From Mesorhizobium sp. B2-7-2 (GTDB taxonomy: Bacteria > Pseudomonadota > Alphaproteobacteria > Rhizobiales > Rhizobiaceae): a DNA stretch of 48,762 nt. The DNA lies in NCBI RefSeq assembly GCF_006440775.1, contig NZ_VFTZ01000034.1, positions 1 to 48,762 of the forward strand, given 5' to 3'. The translations under genes and the position numbers were made by a program. The notes beneath the pieces are model-generated. The model had not been told where the DNA came from. It did not search any database and was given only the letters and a program-made list of their open reading frames with translations. Shown here piece after piece: positions 17,119 through 27,436 of this stretch; positions within the stretch are counted from its first letter, which is position 1; every line of letters starts with the position of its first letter.

Positions 17119-17245
17119 GGTTCAAAACATAGGCGAGGAATGCACGTCTCAAACCATGCCTGCGCGGGCGCGGCAATGCAGAAATTGGCGATGGCGCTTT
17201 AGCTTTTCTTGACGGGACGCATCAAAGTCGGCCTGTCGCTTGCTG

Positions 17246-17455
17246 CTACGCTGCCTTTTTGCGCCCGTAAGGGATCTTCAGCCAGGCCCGTTCGTGCAGG
17301 TAGTAAAGCAGCGACTTGGTGACCACTTCGGTGAGCCCGATCGTGGCGGCGAGCTTGATGCTGCCGGTGACCACCAGGGAGATGATCATCGTGTCGATCG
17401 TGCCGGTGACGCGCCAGGAAAGCGCCTTGGCGAAGCTGCGCGAATGCGTGTCCAT
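17246..17455 (-). CDS. DUF2061 membrane protein
   Basis: 69 aa. SFAKALSWRVTGTIDTMIISLVVTG then a second hydrophobic helix and LLYYLHERAWLKIPYGRK match the DUF2061 family, small two-helix inner-membrane proteins. The RYG/IPYG end is typical. Function unknown. In other bacteria DUF2061 domains occur alone or with sulfate-assimilation genes; no such genes are seen here. Confidence 0.85.
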   Translation of the reverse strand: MDTHSRSFAKALSWRVTGTIDTMIISLVVTGSIKLAATIGLTEVVTKSLLYYLHERAWLKIPYGRKKAA

Positions 17456-17550
17456 CGACGGATCGTCCTCCCAACAGGTCCACAGGCGTTCCTTAGCCGA
17501 CGGAAGCGAGGATGAGCAAAGACTTATTTTTTCGGAAGGTCCCGATCGCC

Positions 17551-19221
17551 TCAGCTGGCCTTCAGCCGCGAACCGCCGAGCAGGCCGCGCTCCTCGAGCA
17601 CCGGATAGGCGATCGAGGCGAGCAGCGAGTTGATCTGCTTCAGGTCGCGGATGGTGTCGAGGTGGATCGAGCTCGTCTCGACGCTCTTGGCGGTGCCTTC
17701 GCGCAGGCGCTCAAAATGGCTGGCGCTGGTTTCCTTCTCGCGTTCGCGCAAGAGATCCTTTTCGAGCACCAGCTGGCGCGCGGTTTCCGGATCGCGCGAG
17801 ACCAGCACGTTGAAGGCAAGCCGCGCATTGGCGAGCACCGAGGAATGGAAGGCGCAGAGCTCCTGCCAGCCTTCAGGCGTGAATTCCAGGCCGCGCTCCA
17901 GCTTCTTCCTGACATGCACCAGCATGTTGCGCACGATGATGTCGCCGACCTGCTCCAGCTTGACGCAGGCGCCGATCAGCTCCTGGCACCGCAACGCCTC
18001 ATCCTCGGTCAGCGGGTTCCTGGTGATCTTGGCGAGATAGAGTTTTATCGCCGCGTGCTTCCTGTCGACGCGGTCGTCGAGCGCGGCCAGCGCCTTGATC
18101 TTGTCGGTGTCGGCTCTCTCGTAAAGCTCGATGATGCGCTTCAACATGATCTCGACCGTCTCGCAGACCCGCACCACCTCGCGCGTCGCATTGGCCAACG
18201 CCTGGCTCGGCGTGTCCAACGCGCTTTCATTGAGCGCCGACAGTTCGACGACATCCAGCGTGGCGGCCGGCTCCGGCACGGCACCGAGCGCAACGATCTT
18301 CTCCGAGACGCGGTAGACGAGGCCCGCGAGCGGCAGTCCGGCGAGCAGGATGATCACATTGAACAGGATGTGGGCATTGACGATCTGGTCCGGAACAGTG
18401 GCGCCGAGGAAGCCGATGGGCGGCTTCAGCGTCATGAACAGGATCAGCATCACCAGCGAGCCCACGCCGCGCATCAAAAGGTTCCCGATCGGTACGACGC
18501 GGACCCCCGGATCGGCGTTGCGGGTAAGCAGGGGCGCGATGATCGAGGAGCCGAGATTGACGCCGAGCACCAGCACGATGCCGAGCTCGGGAGGGATAAA
18601 GCCGCGCCCGGCCAGCGTCACCAGGAGCAGCACGGCGGCGATCGAGGAATGGAACAGCCAGGTAACCAGCGCGGCGAGCAGGTAAGCGGTGACATAGTCG
18701 CCGGAGAAATAATTGACGATCAGCGGCATCAACTGGCTGTTGCGCAGCGGTTCCGACGCCTGACCGATCATCTCCAGCGACAGGATCAGCAGGCCGACGC
18801 CGATCAGGATACGGCCCATCTGCCGCCAATCACGCCGCTCGGTGGCCATGAACATGACCGTGCCGGCGATCAGGCAGAGCGGCACCAGAAGCGTCAGGTC
18901 GAAGGTAAGCAGCTTGGCCACCAGCGCCGAACCGATCTCGGCGCCGCGCACTGCCAATTGCCCGGCGGCGCCCGAAACGATGCCGGCGCCGGCGAAGGAG
19001 CCGACCAGCAGCGTCACCGCGGTCGAGCTCTGCAGCGCGATCGCCAGCCCGCAGCCGGCCAGCACCGCCATGACCGGATTGCGCATGGTGGCGCGCAGCC
19101 GGTGGCGCAGCACGTCGCCATAGGCGCGCTCGACGCCCGTCTTCACCATGCGGGTGGCGAACAGCATCAGCGCCACCGCGCCGGCAAGGTGCAGGAGGAC
19201 GACGGAGCCGCTCACAGCCAA
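17551..19221 (-). CDS. Na/Pi cotransporter family protein
   Basis: 556 aa. The membrane domain contains the duplicated family signature: ALQSSTAVTLLVGSFAGAG and LFHSSIAAVLLLVTLAGRG, each with the Q/H-S-S motif. About nine helices are followed by a cytosolic PhoU-like helical domain (from about residue 330), with repeated charged helices such as KLYLAKITRNPLTEDE. The protein may move phosphate with sodium, or regulate phosphate flux; bacterial members are mostly uncharacterised. The start is uncertain: TTG at 19221 or GTG at 19215, neither with a strong SD. Confidence 0.85.
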   Translation of the reverse strand: MAVSGSVVLLHLAGAVALMLFATRMVKTGVERAYGDVLRHRLRATMRNPVMAVLAGCGLAIALQSSTAVTLLVGSFAGAGIVSGAAGQLAVRGAEIGSALVAKLLTFDLTLLVPLCLIAGTVMFMATERRDWRQMGRILIGVGLLILSLEMIGQASEPLRNSQLMPLIVNYFSGDYVTAYLLAALVTWLFHSSIAAVLLLVTLAGRGFIPPELGIVLVLGVNLGSSIIAPLLTRNADPGVRVVPIGNLLMRGVGSLVMLILFMTLKPPIGFLGATVPDQIVNAHILFNVIILLAGLPLAGLVYRVSEKIVALGAVPEPAATLDVVELSALNESALDTPSQALANATREVVRVCETVEIMLKRIIELYERADTDKIKALAALDDRVDRKHAAIKLYLAKITRNPLTEDEALRCQELIGACVKLEQVGDIIVRNMLVHVRKKLERGLEFTPEGWQELCAFHSSVLANARLAFNVLVSRDPETARQLVLEKDLLREREKETSASHFERLREGTAKSVETSSIHLDTIRDLKQINSLLASIAYPVLEERGLLGGSRLKAS

Positions 19222-19567
19222 ACTCGCGAGGTGGCATCAGGGGTGCGGAGAGGGGTACGAATCTTAGTCATTTCAACGGGTCGAAATATACCAGATAAAA
19301 TTAGCCGAATAATAGATTCTTCTGATGCGATGATCGTCTCGGCTCGGCGGCGCATGTCGGAAATGAATGTAGGAAGCATTGGTTGCATGCGCCTGCCGGC
19401 AGCGCTTCGCCTCATATCGCCCAACGCTCGGCCGCGTGATCCGAAGCGTTGTTGAAGCGGCTGGTGCAAGCCTCGGAAAACATTACAGAATTGTAATTCT
19501 GGCGTTCAGTTTCGGTTCATTCATTGGCGGCTATTCCTCTGCGTATCGACAACAAGGAATACCGACC
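19222..19567 (+). promoter_or_regulatory. Control region of the RcnB-like gene
   Basis: No gene is visible in this 346-bp gap. Near its end are a 16-bp inverted repeat CAGAATT-GT-AATTCTG (19486-19501) and, three bases on, GTTCA repeated at 19504 and 19515. The 11-bp spacing of that direct repeat is typical of OmpR-type response-regulator sites. The remainder, 19222-19480, shows nothing I can name. Confidence 0.4.
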
Positions 19568-19930
19568 ATGAAGCGTCTCATACTTTGCGCCGTCACCGCC
19601 TCGATGCTGGCCGCTACGGCCTTCTCCGGCCAGGCCGCGCCGCTCGCCCAGCCGAGCATGCCGCAGTCGAGCTACATGCAGGTCGACTGGCAGAAGCCCG
19701 GCAGGCATATCGACAAGCGCGTCATCGTCAAGAAGAAGGTGGTAAGGCGCAGCCATTGGCGCAGCGGCCAAAGATATTCCAACTGGAAGCGTCACCAGCC
19801 GCTCCGCGACTGGAACCGCTACGGCCTGCGCCGCCCTGGTCCCGGCCAGGAGTGGATCCGCGTCGGCAACGACTACGTGCTGGTCAGCATCCTCTCCGGC
19901 ATCGTCTTCGGCGCGATCGCCGCTCAGTAA
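19568..19930 (+). CDS. RcnB-like periplasmic protein
   Basis: 120 aa with a clear signal peptide (RLILCAVTASMLAATAFSGQAA). The mature part is basic and ends with the RcnB-family block: NRYGLRRPGPGQEWIRVGNDYVLVSILSGIVFGAI. E. coli RcnB is a periplasmic protein involved in Ni/Co homeostasis, but rhizobia carry many RcnB-like proteins that are not tied to nickel. No rcnA exporter adjoins it. The ATG at 19568 was chosen because the signal peptide begins there; the frame is open for 63 codons before it. The upstream direct repeat suggests two-component control. Confidence 0.8.
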   Translation: MKRLILCAVTASMLAATAFSGQAAPLAQPSMPQSSYMQVDWQKPGRHIDKRVIVKKKVVRRSHWRSGQRYSNWKRHQPLRDWNRYGLRRPGPGQEWIRVGNDYVLVSILSGIVFGAIAAQ

Positions 19931-20064
19931 TCCGCGACAATCGCGAAGTTCGGAAGGCGGCCGCCCGGCTGCCTTCTTTCGTCTGTGAAAAGCGGGTACG
20001 ACGGGCCGGATGGGGTCGCCGTGCCCGGGCGGCTTGATTATATGGAGGGCAAACGAGTTCCCCG

Positions 20065-22005
20065 ATGCGCTTTCCGCCCGCCTTCCTCGACGAGATACGC
20101 GACCGCGTGCCGATTTCGCAGGTCATCGGCACGCGCGTCGCGTGGGACAGGAAGAAGACCAACGCGTCGCGCGGCGACTACTGGGCCTGCTGTCCCTTCC
20201 ACGGCGAGAAGAGCCCGTCCTTCCATTGCGAGGACAAGAAGGGCCGCTATCACTGCTTCGGCTGCTCGGTTTCGGGCGACCATTTCAAGTTCCTCACCGA
20301 GCTAGACGGCATGAGCTTCCCCGAAGCCGTCGAGAAGATCGCCGAGATGGCCGGCGTGCCGATGCCGGTGCGCGACGAACAGGAAGAGCGGCGCGAGAAG
20401 GAACGCGCCAGCCTGACCGACGTCATGGAAATGGCGACCGCCTTCTTCCAGGAGCGGCTGCAGAGCGCCGACGGTGCCAAAGCCCGCGCGTATCTGCGCG
20501 ACCGCGGATTGACGCCGGCGACGCAGCAATCCTTCCGGCTGGGCTATGCGCCCGACAGCCGCAACGCGCTCAAGGAACACCTTGCCGCCAAGGGCGTGCC
20601 GAAGGCCGATATCGAGGCCTGCGGCCTGGTGCGGCACGGCGACGACATCCCGGTCTCCTACGACTGGTTCCGCGACCGCATCATGTTTCCAATCCCGGAT
20701 TCGCGCGGCAAGATCATCGCCTTCGGCGGGCGCGCGCTGGCGCCCGACGCGCTCGCCAAATACATGAATTCGCCGGAGACCGAGCTCTTCCACAAGGGCA
20801 ACGTGCTCTACAATTTCGCGCGCGCCCGCAAGGCGTTGGCCAAAGGCGGCACGGTGATCGCCGTCGAAGGCTATATGGACGTGATCGCGCTGGCGCAGGC
20901 CGGCTTCGAGAACGCCGTGGCGCCGCTCGGCACGGCGCTGACCGAAAACCAGCTCGAGCTTCTGTGGCGCATGGCGCCCGAGCCGGTGCTGTGCTTCGAC
21001 GGCGACCAGGCCGGGCTGAAGGCGGCATGGCGTGCCGCGGATTTGGCGCTCCCCTCCGTGCAGGCCGGGCGCTCGGCACGTTTTGCGCTGCTGCCGGAAG
21101 GCAAGGACCCCGACGACCTGGTCAAGGCCGAGGGACCGGACGCGTTCCGCGTGGTGCTGGCGGAGGCGCGACCGCTTGTCGACCTTCTGTGGATGCGGGA
21201 GACCGCCGGCGGTGTCTTCGAGACGCCAGAGCGACGCGCCGAGCTGGGAAAAAGGCTGAGTGAACTCGCCAGCCGTATCCGGGACGAGAGTGTTCGCTAC
21301 GAATATCAACAGGTGATGCGCGAACGGGTGCGGAGCTTCTTCGGAGCCCAGCGGAATGTTCGGCAAGGCCGTCAGGATTGGAAGCCGGGGCAGAGCAAGA
21401 CGCCCGTGCCCGGCGGGCAGTTCGCGAAAGGTGGGGCGGCCGGCGGGCGCGCCGCGATCACCGAGAGCCTGGGTCGCTCGGCGCTGGTCAAGCGAGCCGG
21501 CGAGGGGATGTCGGTGCGCGAGGCGACGATCATCGTGGCACTGGTCAACCACCCGGCGCTGATCGACGAGAATTTCGCCCATGTCGAATTCCTCGACCTC
21601 GCCAATTCGGATTTGCGCAAGCTGCACGCGGCCATTCTCGACGCCATGGCGCATGAAGCGGCCGACGAGCGCGGCGCGGTCATCGCCACCATCGAGCGCG
21701 CCGGCTGCGGCGGCATCTGGGAGCGGGCTGTCGAGTTGATTAAGCGCGCGCGGCAATGGCCGGCGCTGGAAACGGCGGCGCTTGACGATGCCCGCGACGC
21801 CTTCAACCAGGCGCTCCACTTGCAGCGTAGCGCCCGCACATTACATAGAGAGCTGAAACAGGCGCAGGCGGCGCTCGATGCAGACCCTTCGGACGAAAAC
21901 TTCCGGCATCTCGTCGAGATTCAAGCGCAATTCAACGATGTGCAGGCAACGGAAGCGCTGATCGAAGGATTCGGCGTCTCGTCGGGCAGGGTTGGCCGCG
22001 TTTAG
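20065..22005 (+). CDS. dnaG: DNA primase
   Basis: 646 aa. DnaG lays RNA primers for replication. N-terminal CHC2 zinc finger: CCPFHGEKSPSFHCED then YHCFGC (about residues 42-67). The TOPRIM core has VIAVEGYMDVIAL and LCFDGDQAGLKAAWRAAD; the acidic residues are intact. The C-terminal part (from about 440) is the helicase-binding domain. It ends 427 bp before rpoD, the usual order of the macromolecular-synthesis operon. The ATG at 20065 has only a distant GGAGG (20044-20048), so translation may be modest. Confidence 0.97.
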   Translation: MRFPPAFLDEIRDRVPISQVIGTRVAWDRKKTNASRGDYWACCPFHGEKSPSFHCEDKKGRYHCFGCSVSGDHFKFLTELDGMSFPEAVEKIAEMAGVPMPVRDEQEERREKERASLTDVMEMATAFFQERLQSADGAKARAYLRDRGLTPATQQSFRLGYAPDSRNALKEHLAAKGVPKADIEACGLVRHGDDIPVSYDWFRDRIMFPIPDSRGKIIAFGGRALAPDALAKYMNSPETELFHKGNVLYNFARARKALAKGGTVIAVEGYMDVIALAQAGFENAVAPLGTALTENQLELLWRMAPEPVLCFDGDQAGLKAAWRAADLALPSVQAGRSARFALLPEGKDPDDLVKAEGPDAFRVVLAEARPLVDLLWMRETAGGVFETPERRAELGKRLSELASRIRDESVRYEYQQVMRERVRSFFGAQRNVRQGRQDWKPGQSKTPVPGGQFAKGGAAGGRAAITESLGRSALVKRAGEGMSVREATIIVALVNHPALIDENFAHVEFLDLANSDLRKLHAAILDAMAHEAADERGAVIATIERAGCGGIWERAVELIKRARQWPALETAALDDARDAFNQALHLQRSARTLHRELKQAQAALDADPSDENFRHLVEIQAQFNDVQATEALIEGFGVSSGRVGRV

Positions 22006-22432
22006 GGCCGAACACCACCCATTGGAAGTGAAGTGGAAATGCGCGGCGCGTCGAATCGACGCCTCTAAGTCGGGTAATTGATTCGCTTTTTTCATGCGAA
22101 TCATGCCAGAGGCGCTTGACCTTCTGGCAGATTGGCGGAATCAGGACGATTCGAAACGTTAACCGTGCCACGGCATCGACGGGAATTCGAGCGATGTGAG
22201 GCACCGGTGGCGACTGGACAGGCAAAGTGCCCGCTCCAGATATCAGGGTTAATCTGGACTTAATGCATGTCGCCCAAAAGTGGAAACCGGTTTGGGACAG
22301 AGACATGCACAAAACAAAAGAGATGACACGGTTGCTGGGCCGGTGAAAAGCGTTCCGGCGCGAGCGCGTCCAGCATAACCGGTACGGCAGTTTACGCGGC
22401 CTCGATATTCGGCCGCTTGGAGACGACAAAGA
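22006..22432. promoter_or_regulatory. dnaG-rpoD intergenic region with three palindromes
   Basis: 427 bp without a gene. It contains GCGTCGA-A-TCGACGC (22048-22062), the hairpin TGATTCGC-N9-GCGAATCA (22079-22103) and a family A palindrome (22263-22309). The rpoD promoter is probably here but no consensus hexamers are convincing. A GGAG lies just upstream of the rpoD ATG. Confidence 0.5.
22263..22309. repeat. Rhizobial intergenic palindrome, family A copy 2 (reversed)
   Basis: TGCATGTC (22264-22271) pairs with GACATGCA (22302-22309), and CCCAAA with TTTGGG inside. It lies in the opposite orientation to the other three copies: its GGAAACCGG loop reads as their reverse complement. The shared linker follows as CAAAACAAAAGAGATG (22310-22325). 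Confidence 0.75.
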
Positions 22433-24460
<2,028 letters not shown>

Positions 24461-24485
24461 GCGGGAATACAATCACACGAAATCG

Positions 24486-24510
24486 AAAGGGCGCCTCGGG
24501 CGCCCTTTTT
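24486..24510 (+). terminator. rpoD intrinsic terminator
   Basis: Stem GGGCGCC-TCG-GGCGCCC extended by AAA/TTT and followed by five T. Standard rho-independent terminator. Confidence 0.92.
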
Positions 24511-24538
24511 GCTTTTCCGGCTACCTCTCATGCCGCCT

Positions 24539-24556
24539 TGTCGGGTTTGCCCGACA
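24539..24556. other. Short hairpin upstream of the GYD gene
   Basis: TGTCGGG-TTTG-CCCGACA, without a T-run. It may belong to the 5' end of the next transcript or be a remnant palindrome. Confidence 0.4.
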
Positions 24557-24668
24557 GGAGGATAATCGGGCGTCGGATGCATTTGTGGGCGACAAGCCGG
24601 ATGCCCGCCCCGGCGCCGGTCGCAGCGGCCAGGTGCCGCGCTCCGTGGCTCCCGGTGGGAGGTGTGCC

Positions 24669-24962
24669 ATGACAACCTATATCGTGCTTATCAACTGGAC
24701 CGAGCTCGGCGCCAAGAATGTGCGGGAGTCGCCGAAGCGGCTCGATGCCGCCAAGAAGCTGCTGGGGGAGATGGGCGGTTCGTTCAAGGCATTTTACCTG
24801 ACCATGGGCGAATGCGACATGGTCGCCATCGTCGAGGCGCCGGACGATGCAGTGCTCGCCCGCTTCGCGCTGATGTTGTCGTCGGGCGGTAATGTCAAAA
24901 CGCGGACGATGAAGGCGTTTCCGGAATTCGCCTATCGCGAGATCATCAGCTCGCTCGGGTAA
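24669..24962 (+). CDS. GYD domain-containing protein
   Basis: 97 aa. TYIVLINWTELGAKNVRESPKRLDAAKKLL then YLTMGECDMVAIVEAPDDAVLARFAL and the end KAFPEFAYREII match the GYD family, small ferredoxin-like-fold (dimeric alpha-beta barrel) proteins of unknown function. SD GGGAGGTG precedes the ATG at 24669. An open frame extends 28 codons upstream but contains the intergenic region and was rejected. The next gene, DCC, starts 62 bases later on the same strand. Confidence 0.87.
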   Translation: MTTYIVLINWTELGAKNVRESPKRLDAAKKLLGEMGGSFKAFYLTMGECDMVAIVEAPDDAVLARFALMLSSGGNVKTRTMKAFPEFAYREIISSLG

Positions 24963-25024
24963 AGTGGCTAACGGGGCTCGGCGCGGCTGTTGCGAAGCCG
25001 CGCCGCATTCCCGATATTCGCGAC

Positions 25025-25405
25025 ATGCCCGAGCCGTTGCTGACAGTCTGGTATAACACACGCTGTCCGGTGTGCGACGCCGGCATCAACCGGCAGAAGC
25101 GGCGGCTGGTCGAGGCGGTCAAGGCGGGCCGCGTCGAATTCCGCGACATCAATTTCGAACCTGAGGCGCTCACCGCCTTCGGCGCCTCGCTGGAGGATAT
25201 CCGCCGGCGCCTGCATGCGACCGACGCCGGCGGGCGGCTGCTGGTCGGCGCCGACGTGGCGATCGCGGTCTGGCGGATCACGCCGGGCGAGGGATGGCTG
25301 GCGAGCTTGTTCGGCAACCCCATCGCGCTGCCGTTGACGCGCTTTGCCTATGACCGTTTCGCGGACGTGCTCTATGCCTGGAACCGACGCAAGGGCCGTT
25401 GGTAG
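25025..25405 (+). CDS. DCC-family thiol-disulfide oxidoreductase-like protein (DUF393)
   Basis: 126 aa. LTVWYNTRCPVCDAGINRQKRRLV has the CxxC of the DCC family (here CPVC; many members have D-x-x-C-x-x-C), followed by FRDINFEPEAL and the LHATDAGGRLLVGADVAIAVWR block and an ALPLTRFAYDRFADVLYAWNR end. A thioredoxin-like fold with redox activity is likely; partners are unknown. It may be cotranscribed with the GYD gene upstream. Confidence 0.85.
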   Translation: MPEPLLTVWYNTRCPVCDAGINRQKRRLVEAVKAGRVEFRDINFEPEALTAFGASLEDIRRRLHATDAGGRLLVGADVAIAVWRITPGEGWLASLFGNPIALPLTRFAYDRFADVLYAWNRRKGRW

Positions 25406-25453
25406 CGGTCTGGCCCAGCCGTATGAGGAGCATATGCCATCTTGGAACGGCAT

Positions 25454-25477
25454 AAGATACATCTTAAGATATATCTT
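25454..25477. promoter_or_regulatory. PadR-type operator, distal pair
   Basis: AAGATACATCTT immediately followed by the perfect palindrome AAGATATATCTT. The half-sites AAGATACAT/ATGTATCTT suit PadR-family regulators. It lies 63 bp upstream of the padR-like start. Confidence 0.65.
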
Positions 25478-25500
25478 GACTCAACAAGCGCCGCGTCTTA

Positions 25501-25518
25501 CTTACGATGTATCGTAAG
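25501..25518. promoter_or_regulatory. PadR-type operator, proximal
   Basis: Perfect inverted repeat CTTACGAT-GT-ATCGTAAG, ten bases before the SD AAGGAG (25528-25533). Binding here would block the padR promoter or initiation, indicating autoregulation. Confidence 0.65.
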
Positions 25519-25539
25519 ATATAACTCAAGGAGCAATCC

Positions 25540-26196
25540 ATGCACAGACACAACCACTTCGGCGAGCGCATGTTCATGCATATGGCCGGCAAATTTGGTG
25601 GCAGAGGGGGCGGCGGCTTCGGCCCGTTCGGCCATGGCGGCAGGGGCGGCGGACGCGGCGGCCCGGGCGACATGTTCCGCGCTGGGCGCATGCTGGCCGA
25701 CGGCGATCTCAAGCTGATCACGCTGTCGCTGCTGGCCGATGCGCCGCGCCACGGCTACGACATCATCAAGGCTCTGGAAGAGCGCACCAGCGGCATCTAC
25801 AGCCCGAGCCCGGGCGTGGTCTATCCGACGCTGACCTTCCTGGAGGAGGCGGGCTACGCGGTATCCTCGAGCGAAGGCAACAAGAAGGTGTTTTCGATCA
25901 CCGAGGCCGGCAAGGCGCATCTGGACGAGAACCGCGAGATGATCGACAGCGTGCTCGACCATCTCGAGCGTTTCGGCCGCAAGATGGCCGCGGCGCGCGA
26001 ATGGTTCGGCTGGGGCGACGACAAGGACGAGGGGCGCCGCGGCCGTTCGGAAACGCGCGACCGGTTCCGCGCGCTGCGACACCGGCTGCGCGCCGCGCTC
26101 GGCGACATCGCCGACGCGCCGGAGGACAAGCAGGCCGAGGCGATCAGCATCCTGGAAGACGCCGCAGAGGCGATCGAGGCCTTGGCTCGTCGCTAA
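25540..26196 (+). CDS. PadR-family transcriptional regulator
   Basis: 218 aa. A His/Gly-rich N-terminal tail (about residues 1-45, with GGRGGGGFGPFGHGGRGG) precedes the winged helix LKLITLSLLADAPRHGYDIIKALEERTSGIYSPSPGVVYPTLTFLEEAGYAVSS. The C-terminal part is a long charged helical dimerisation region. The tail could bind metal, but this is a guess. The upstream region contains two PadR-like operators, so it probably represses itself; no target transporter is adjacent. AAGGAG seven bases before the ATG. Confidence 0.9.
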   Translation: MHRHNHFGERMFMHMAGKFGGRGGGGFGPFGHGGRGGGRGGPGDMFRAGRMLADGDLKLITLSLLADAPRHGYDIIKALEERTSGIYSPSPGVVYPTLTFLEEAGYAVSSSEGNKKVFSITEAGKAHLDENREMIDSVLDHLERFGRKMAAAREWFGWGDDKDEGRRGRSETRDRFRALRHRLRAALGDIADAPEDKQAEAISILEDAAEAIEALARR

Positions 26197-26218
26197 GACA
26201 TTCTCATAGGGAAACCCC

Positions 26219-26244
26219 AAAAGCCCGGATCGCTCCGGGCTTTT
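26219..26244. terminator. Bidirectional terminator
   Basis: AAAAGCCCGGA-TCGC-TCCGGGCTTTT, an 11-bp perfect stem with T-runs on both strands. It serves the convergent padR-like and YiaA/B-like genes. Confidence 0.92.
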
Positions 26245-26276
26245 GTATTCAGTCAGCGATCGGCAAGAGCAGGGGA

Positions 26277-26537
26277 TTATTCCTTGCCGACATATTCGCT
26301 GATCAGCTTCTCGTTGCGCGCCTTCTCGATCTTGGCGGTGGTCTCGGCCGCGATCCGCTCGTCGGTGCGGTATTTGACCAGGTTCACCAGGCTGCCGGTG
26401 AGCAGCAGCACGCCCATCGCCCAGTAGCCTTTGGTCGAGAGGTCGACCGGCGCCAGCCACAGCGACAGGCCGAGCATGAAATAGGCAGCGCCCACCGAGA
26501 TGGTGTTAAACAGGATATAGGTCTGATTGCCGTTCAT
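26277..26537 (-). CDS. YiaA/YiaB-family inner-membrane protein
   Basis: 86 aa with two membrane helices: TYILFNTISVGAAYFMLGLSLWL and GYWAMGVLLLTGSLVNLVKYRTDE. This layout matches the YiaAB domain, small inner-membrane proteins of unknown role. It lies 43 bp downstream of the PspA-type gene on the same strand, so it is probably part of the same envelope-stress operon, controlled by the TetR sites at 27281-27350. Confidence 0.85.
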   Translation of the reverse strand: MNGNQTYILFNTISVGAAYFMLGLSLWLAPVDLSTKGYWAMGVLLLTGSLVNLVKYRTDERIAAETTAKIEKARNEKLISEYVGKE

Positions 26538-26580
26538 CGTCGTATTCCTTGGATTTGATCTCTCACGGGAAATTGCGGGT

Positions 26581-27258
26581 TCAGTTCAGGGATTTGAGGC
26601 GCGCCAGAACATCCTCAGCACGCACCTTGGTGGCCGGTCCATGGCCTGCTTCGACGAGGCGTTCGCGGATCGCCTCGTGGCGGAGCTCGCCGTCGATCTC
26701 GTCGAGGATGCCGGCCTCCTCGAACGGGTCGGAGCTGTCCTTGATGCGGGCCAGCAATTCCTCCGCTTCGTTGATGCTTGCGGTGCGGCCGATCGAGCGG
26801 TTGAGGCGCGACTGCGCCTTGCGTTCGGCATCGATCGCCCGGGCGGAGATCATGCCTTGGTTGAGATCGATGATGCGGCGATGCGCCTGTTCCACGGACA
26901 GGCGCATCCGCAAGGTCTTCTCGCCGAGGCTCTTGACCGTGGCGCGGCGGACCTCGCGCTCGTTCTCGAGTTCGGCGATTGCGGAAGCGCCGCCTTCGGC
27001 AAGCGACTGATTGTTGGCGGAAAGCGCGCTGAGCGTGCGGGTTTCCAGATCGGCGATGCGGCGGTCGAGCTGGTCGAGGCTGGTCTGCTCGGCGCGCTGG
27101 CGCACGATCAGCGAGGCGAGCGTCTGCTTGGCGGCGGCAAGGCCGGCCTCTGCGTCGCGGATGCGCTGGGCCAGAAGGTCGATCGCAAAACGATCCTTCA
27201 GATTGTCCTCGGCCCGTGCGCTGGCGCCGTCCAGCAATGTCTTGATCAGGCTAAGCAT
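26581..27258 (-). CDS. PspA/IM30-family membrane-stress protein
   Basis: 225 aa, almost entirely helical and charged. LIKTLLDGASARAEDNLKDRFAIDLLAQRIRDAEAGLAAAKQTLASL at the N-terminus and repeated coiled-coil segments follow PspA, a peripheral inner-membrane protein that forms scaffolds to preserve membrane integrity. No pspBC or pspF gene is seen; instead a TetR gene diverges upstream with three operator copies between. The start at 27258 was chosen over a 21-codon longer frame because that extension runs through an operator site. Confidence 0.85.
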   Translation of the reverse strand: MLSLIKTLLDGASARAEDNLKDRFAIDLLAQRIRDAEAGLAAAKQTLASLIVRQRAEQTSLDQLDRRIADLETRTLSALSANNQSLAEGGASAIAELENEREVRRATVKSLGEKTLRMRLSVEQAHRRIIDLNQGMISARAIDAERKAQSRLNRSIGRTASINEAEELLARIKDSSDPFEEAGILDEIDGELRHEAIRERLVEAGHGPATKVRAEDVLARLKSLN

Positions 27259-27280
27259 GGTCTTCTTCTCCCTGTTTTCG

Positions 27281-27293
27281 TGAACGTTGTTCA
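27281..27293. promoter_or_regulatory. TetR operator 1
   Basis: TGAAC-GTT-GTTCA, flanked by G and C to give six-base arms. It lies 23 bp upstream of the pspA-like start. Confidence 0.65.
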
Positions 27294-27314
27294 CAAGCTC
27301 AACATAGCAGGAAA

Positions 27315-27327
27315 TGAACATTGTTCA
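27315..27327. promoter_or_regulatory. TetR operator 2
   Basis: TGAAC-ATT-GTTCA, the second of three sites of the same form. Confidence 0.65.
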
Positions 27328-27337
27328 AGGGCTATTT

Positions 27338-27350
27338 TGAACGCTGTTCA
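27338..27350. promoter_or_regulatory. TetR operator 3
   Basis: TGAAC-GCT-GTTCA, nearest the TetR gene. Centre spacing to operator 2 is 23 bp, and operator 2 to 1 is 34 bp. Confidence 0.65.
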
Positions 27351-27436
27351 TGAAGCGCCGCACATGGTAAACGCAGGCAACGGAATGAATCACGGGCTGG
27401 GCTTGCCGACTTCGGACATAAGGACAGGAAAGAAGC

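Noticed and set aside
17512..19455. 647-aa plus-strand frame
   Set aside because: Antisense to the Na/Pi gene.
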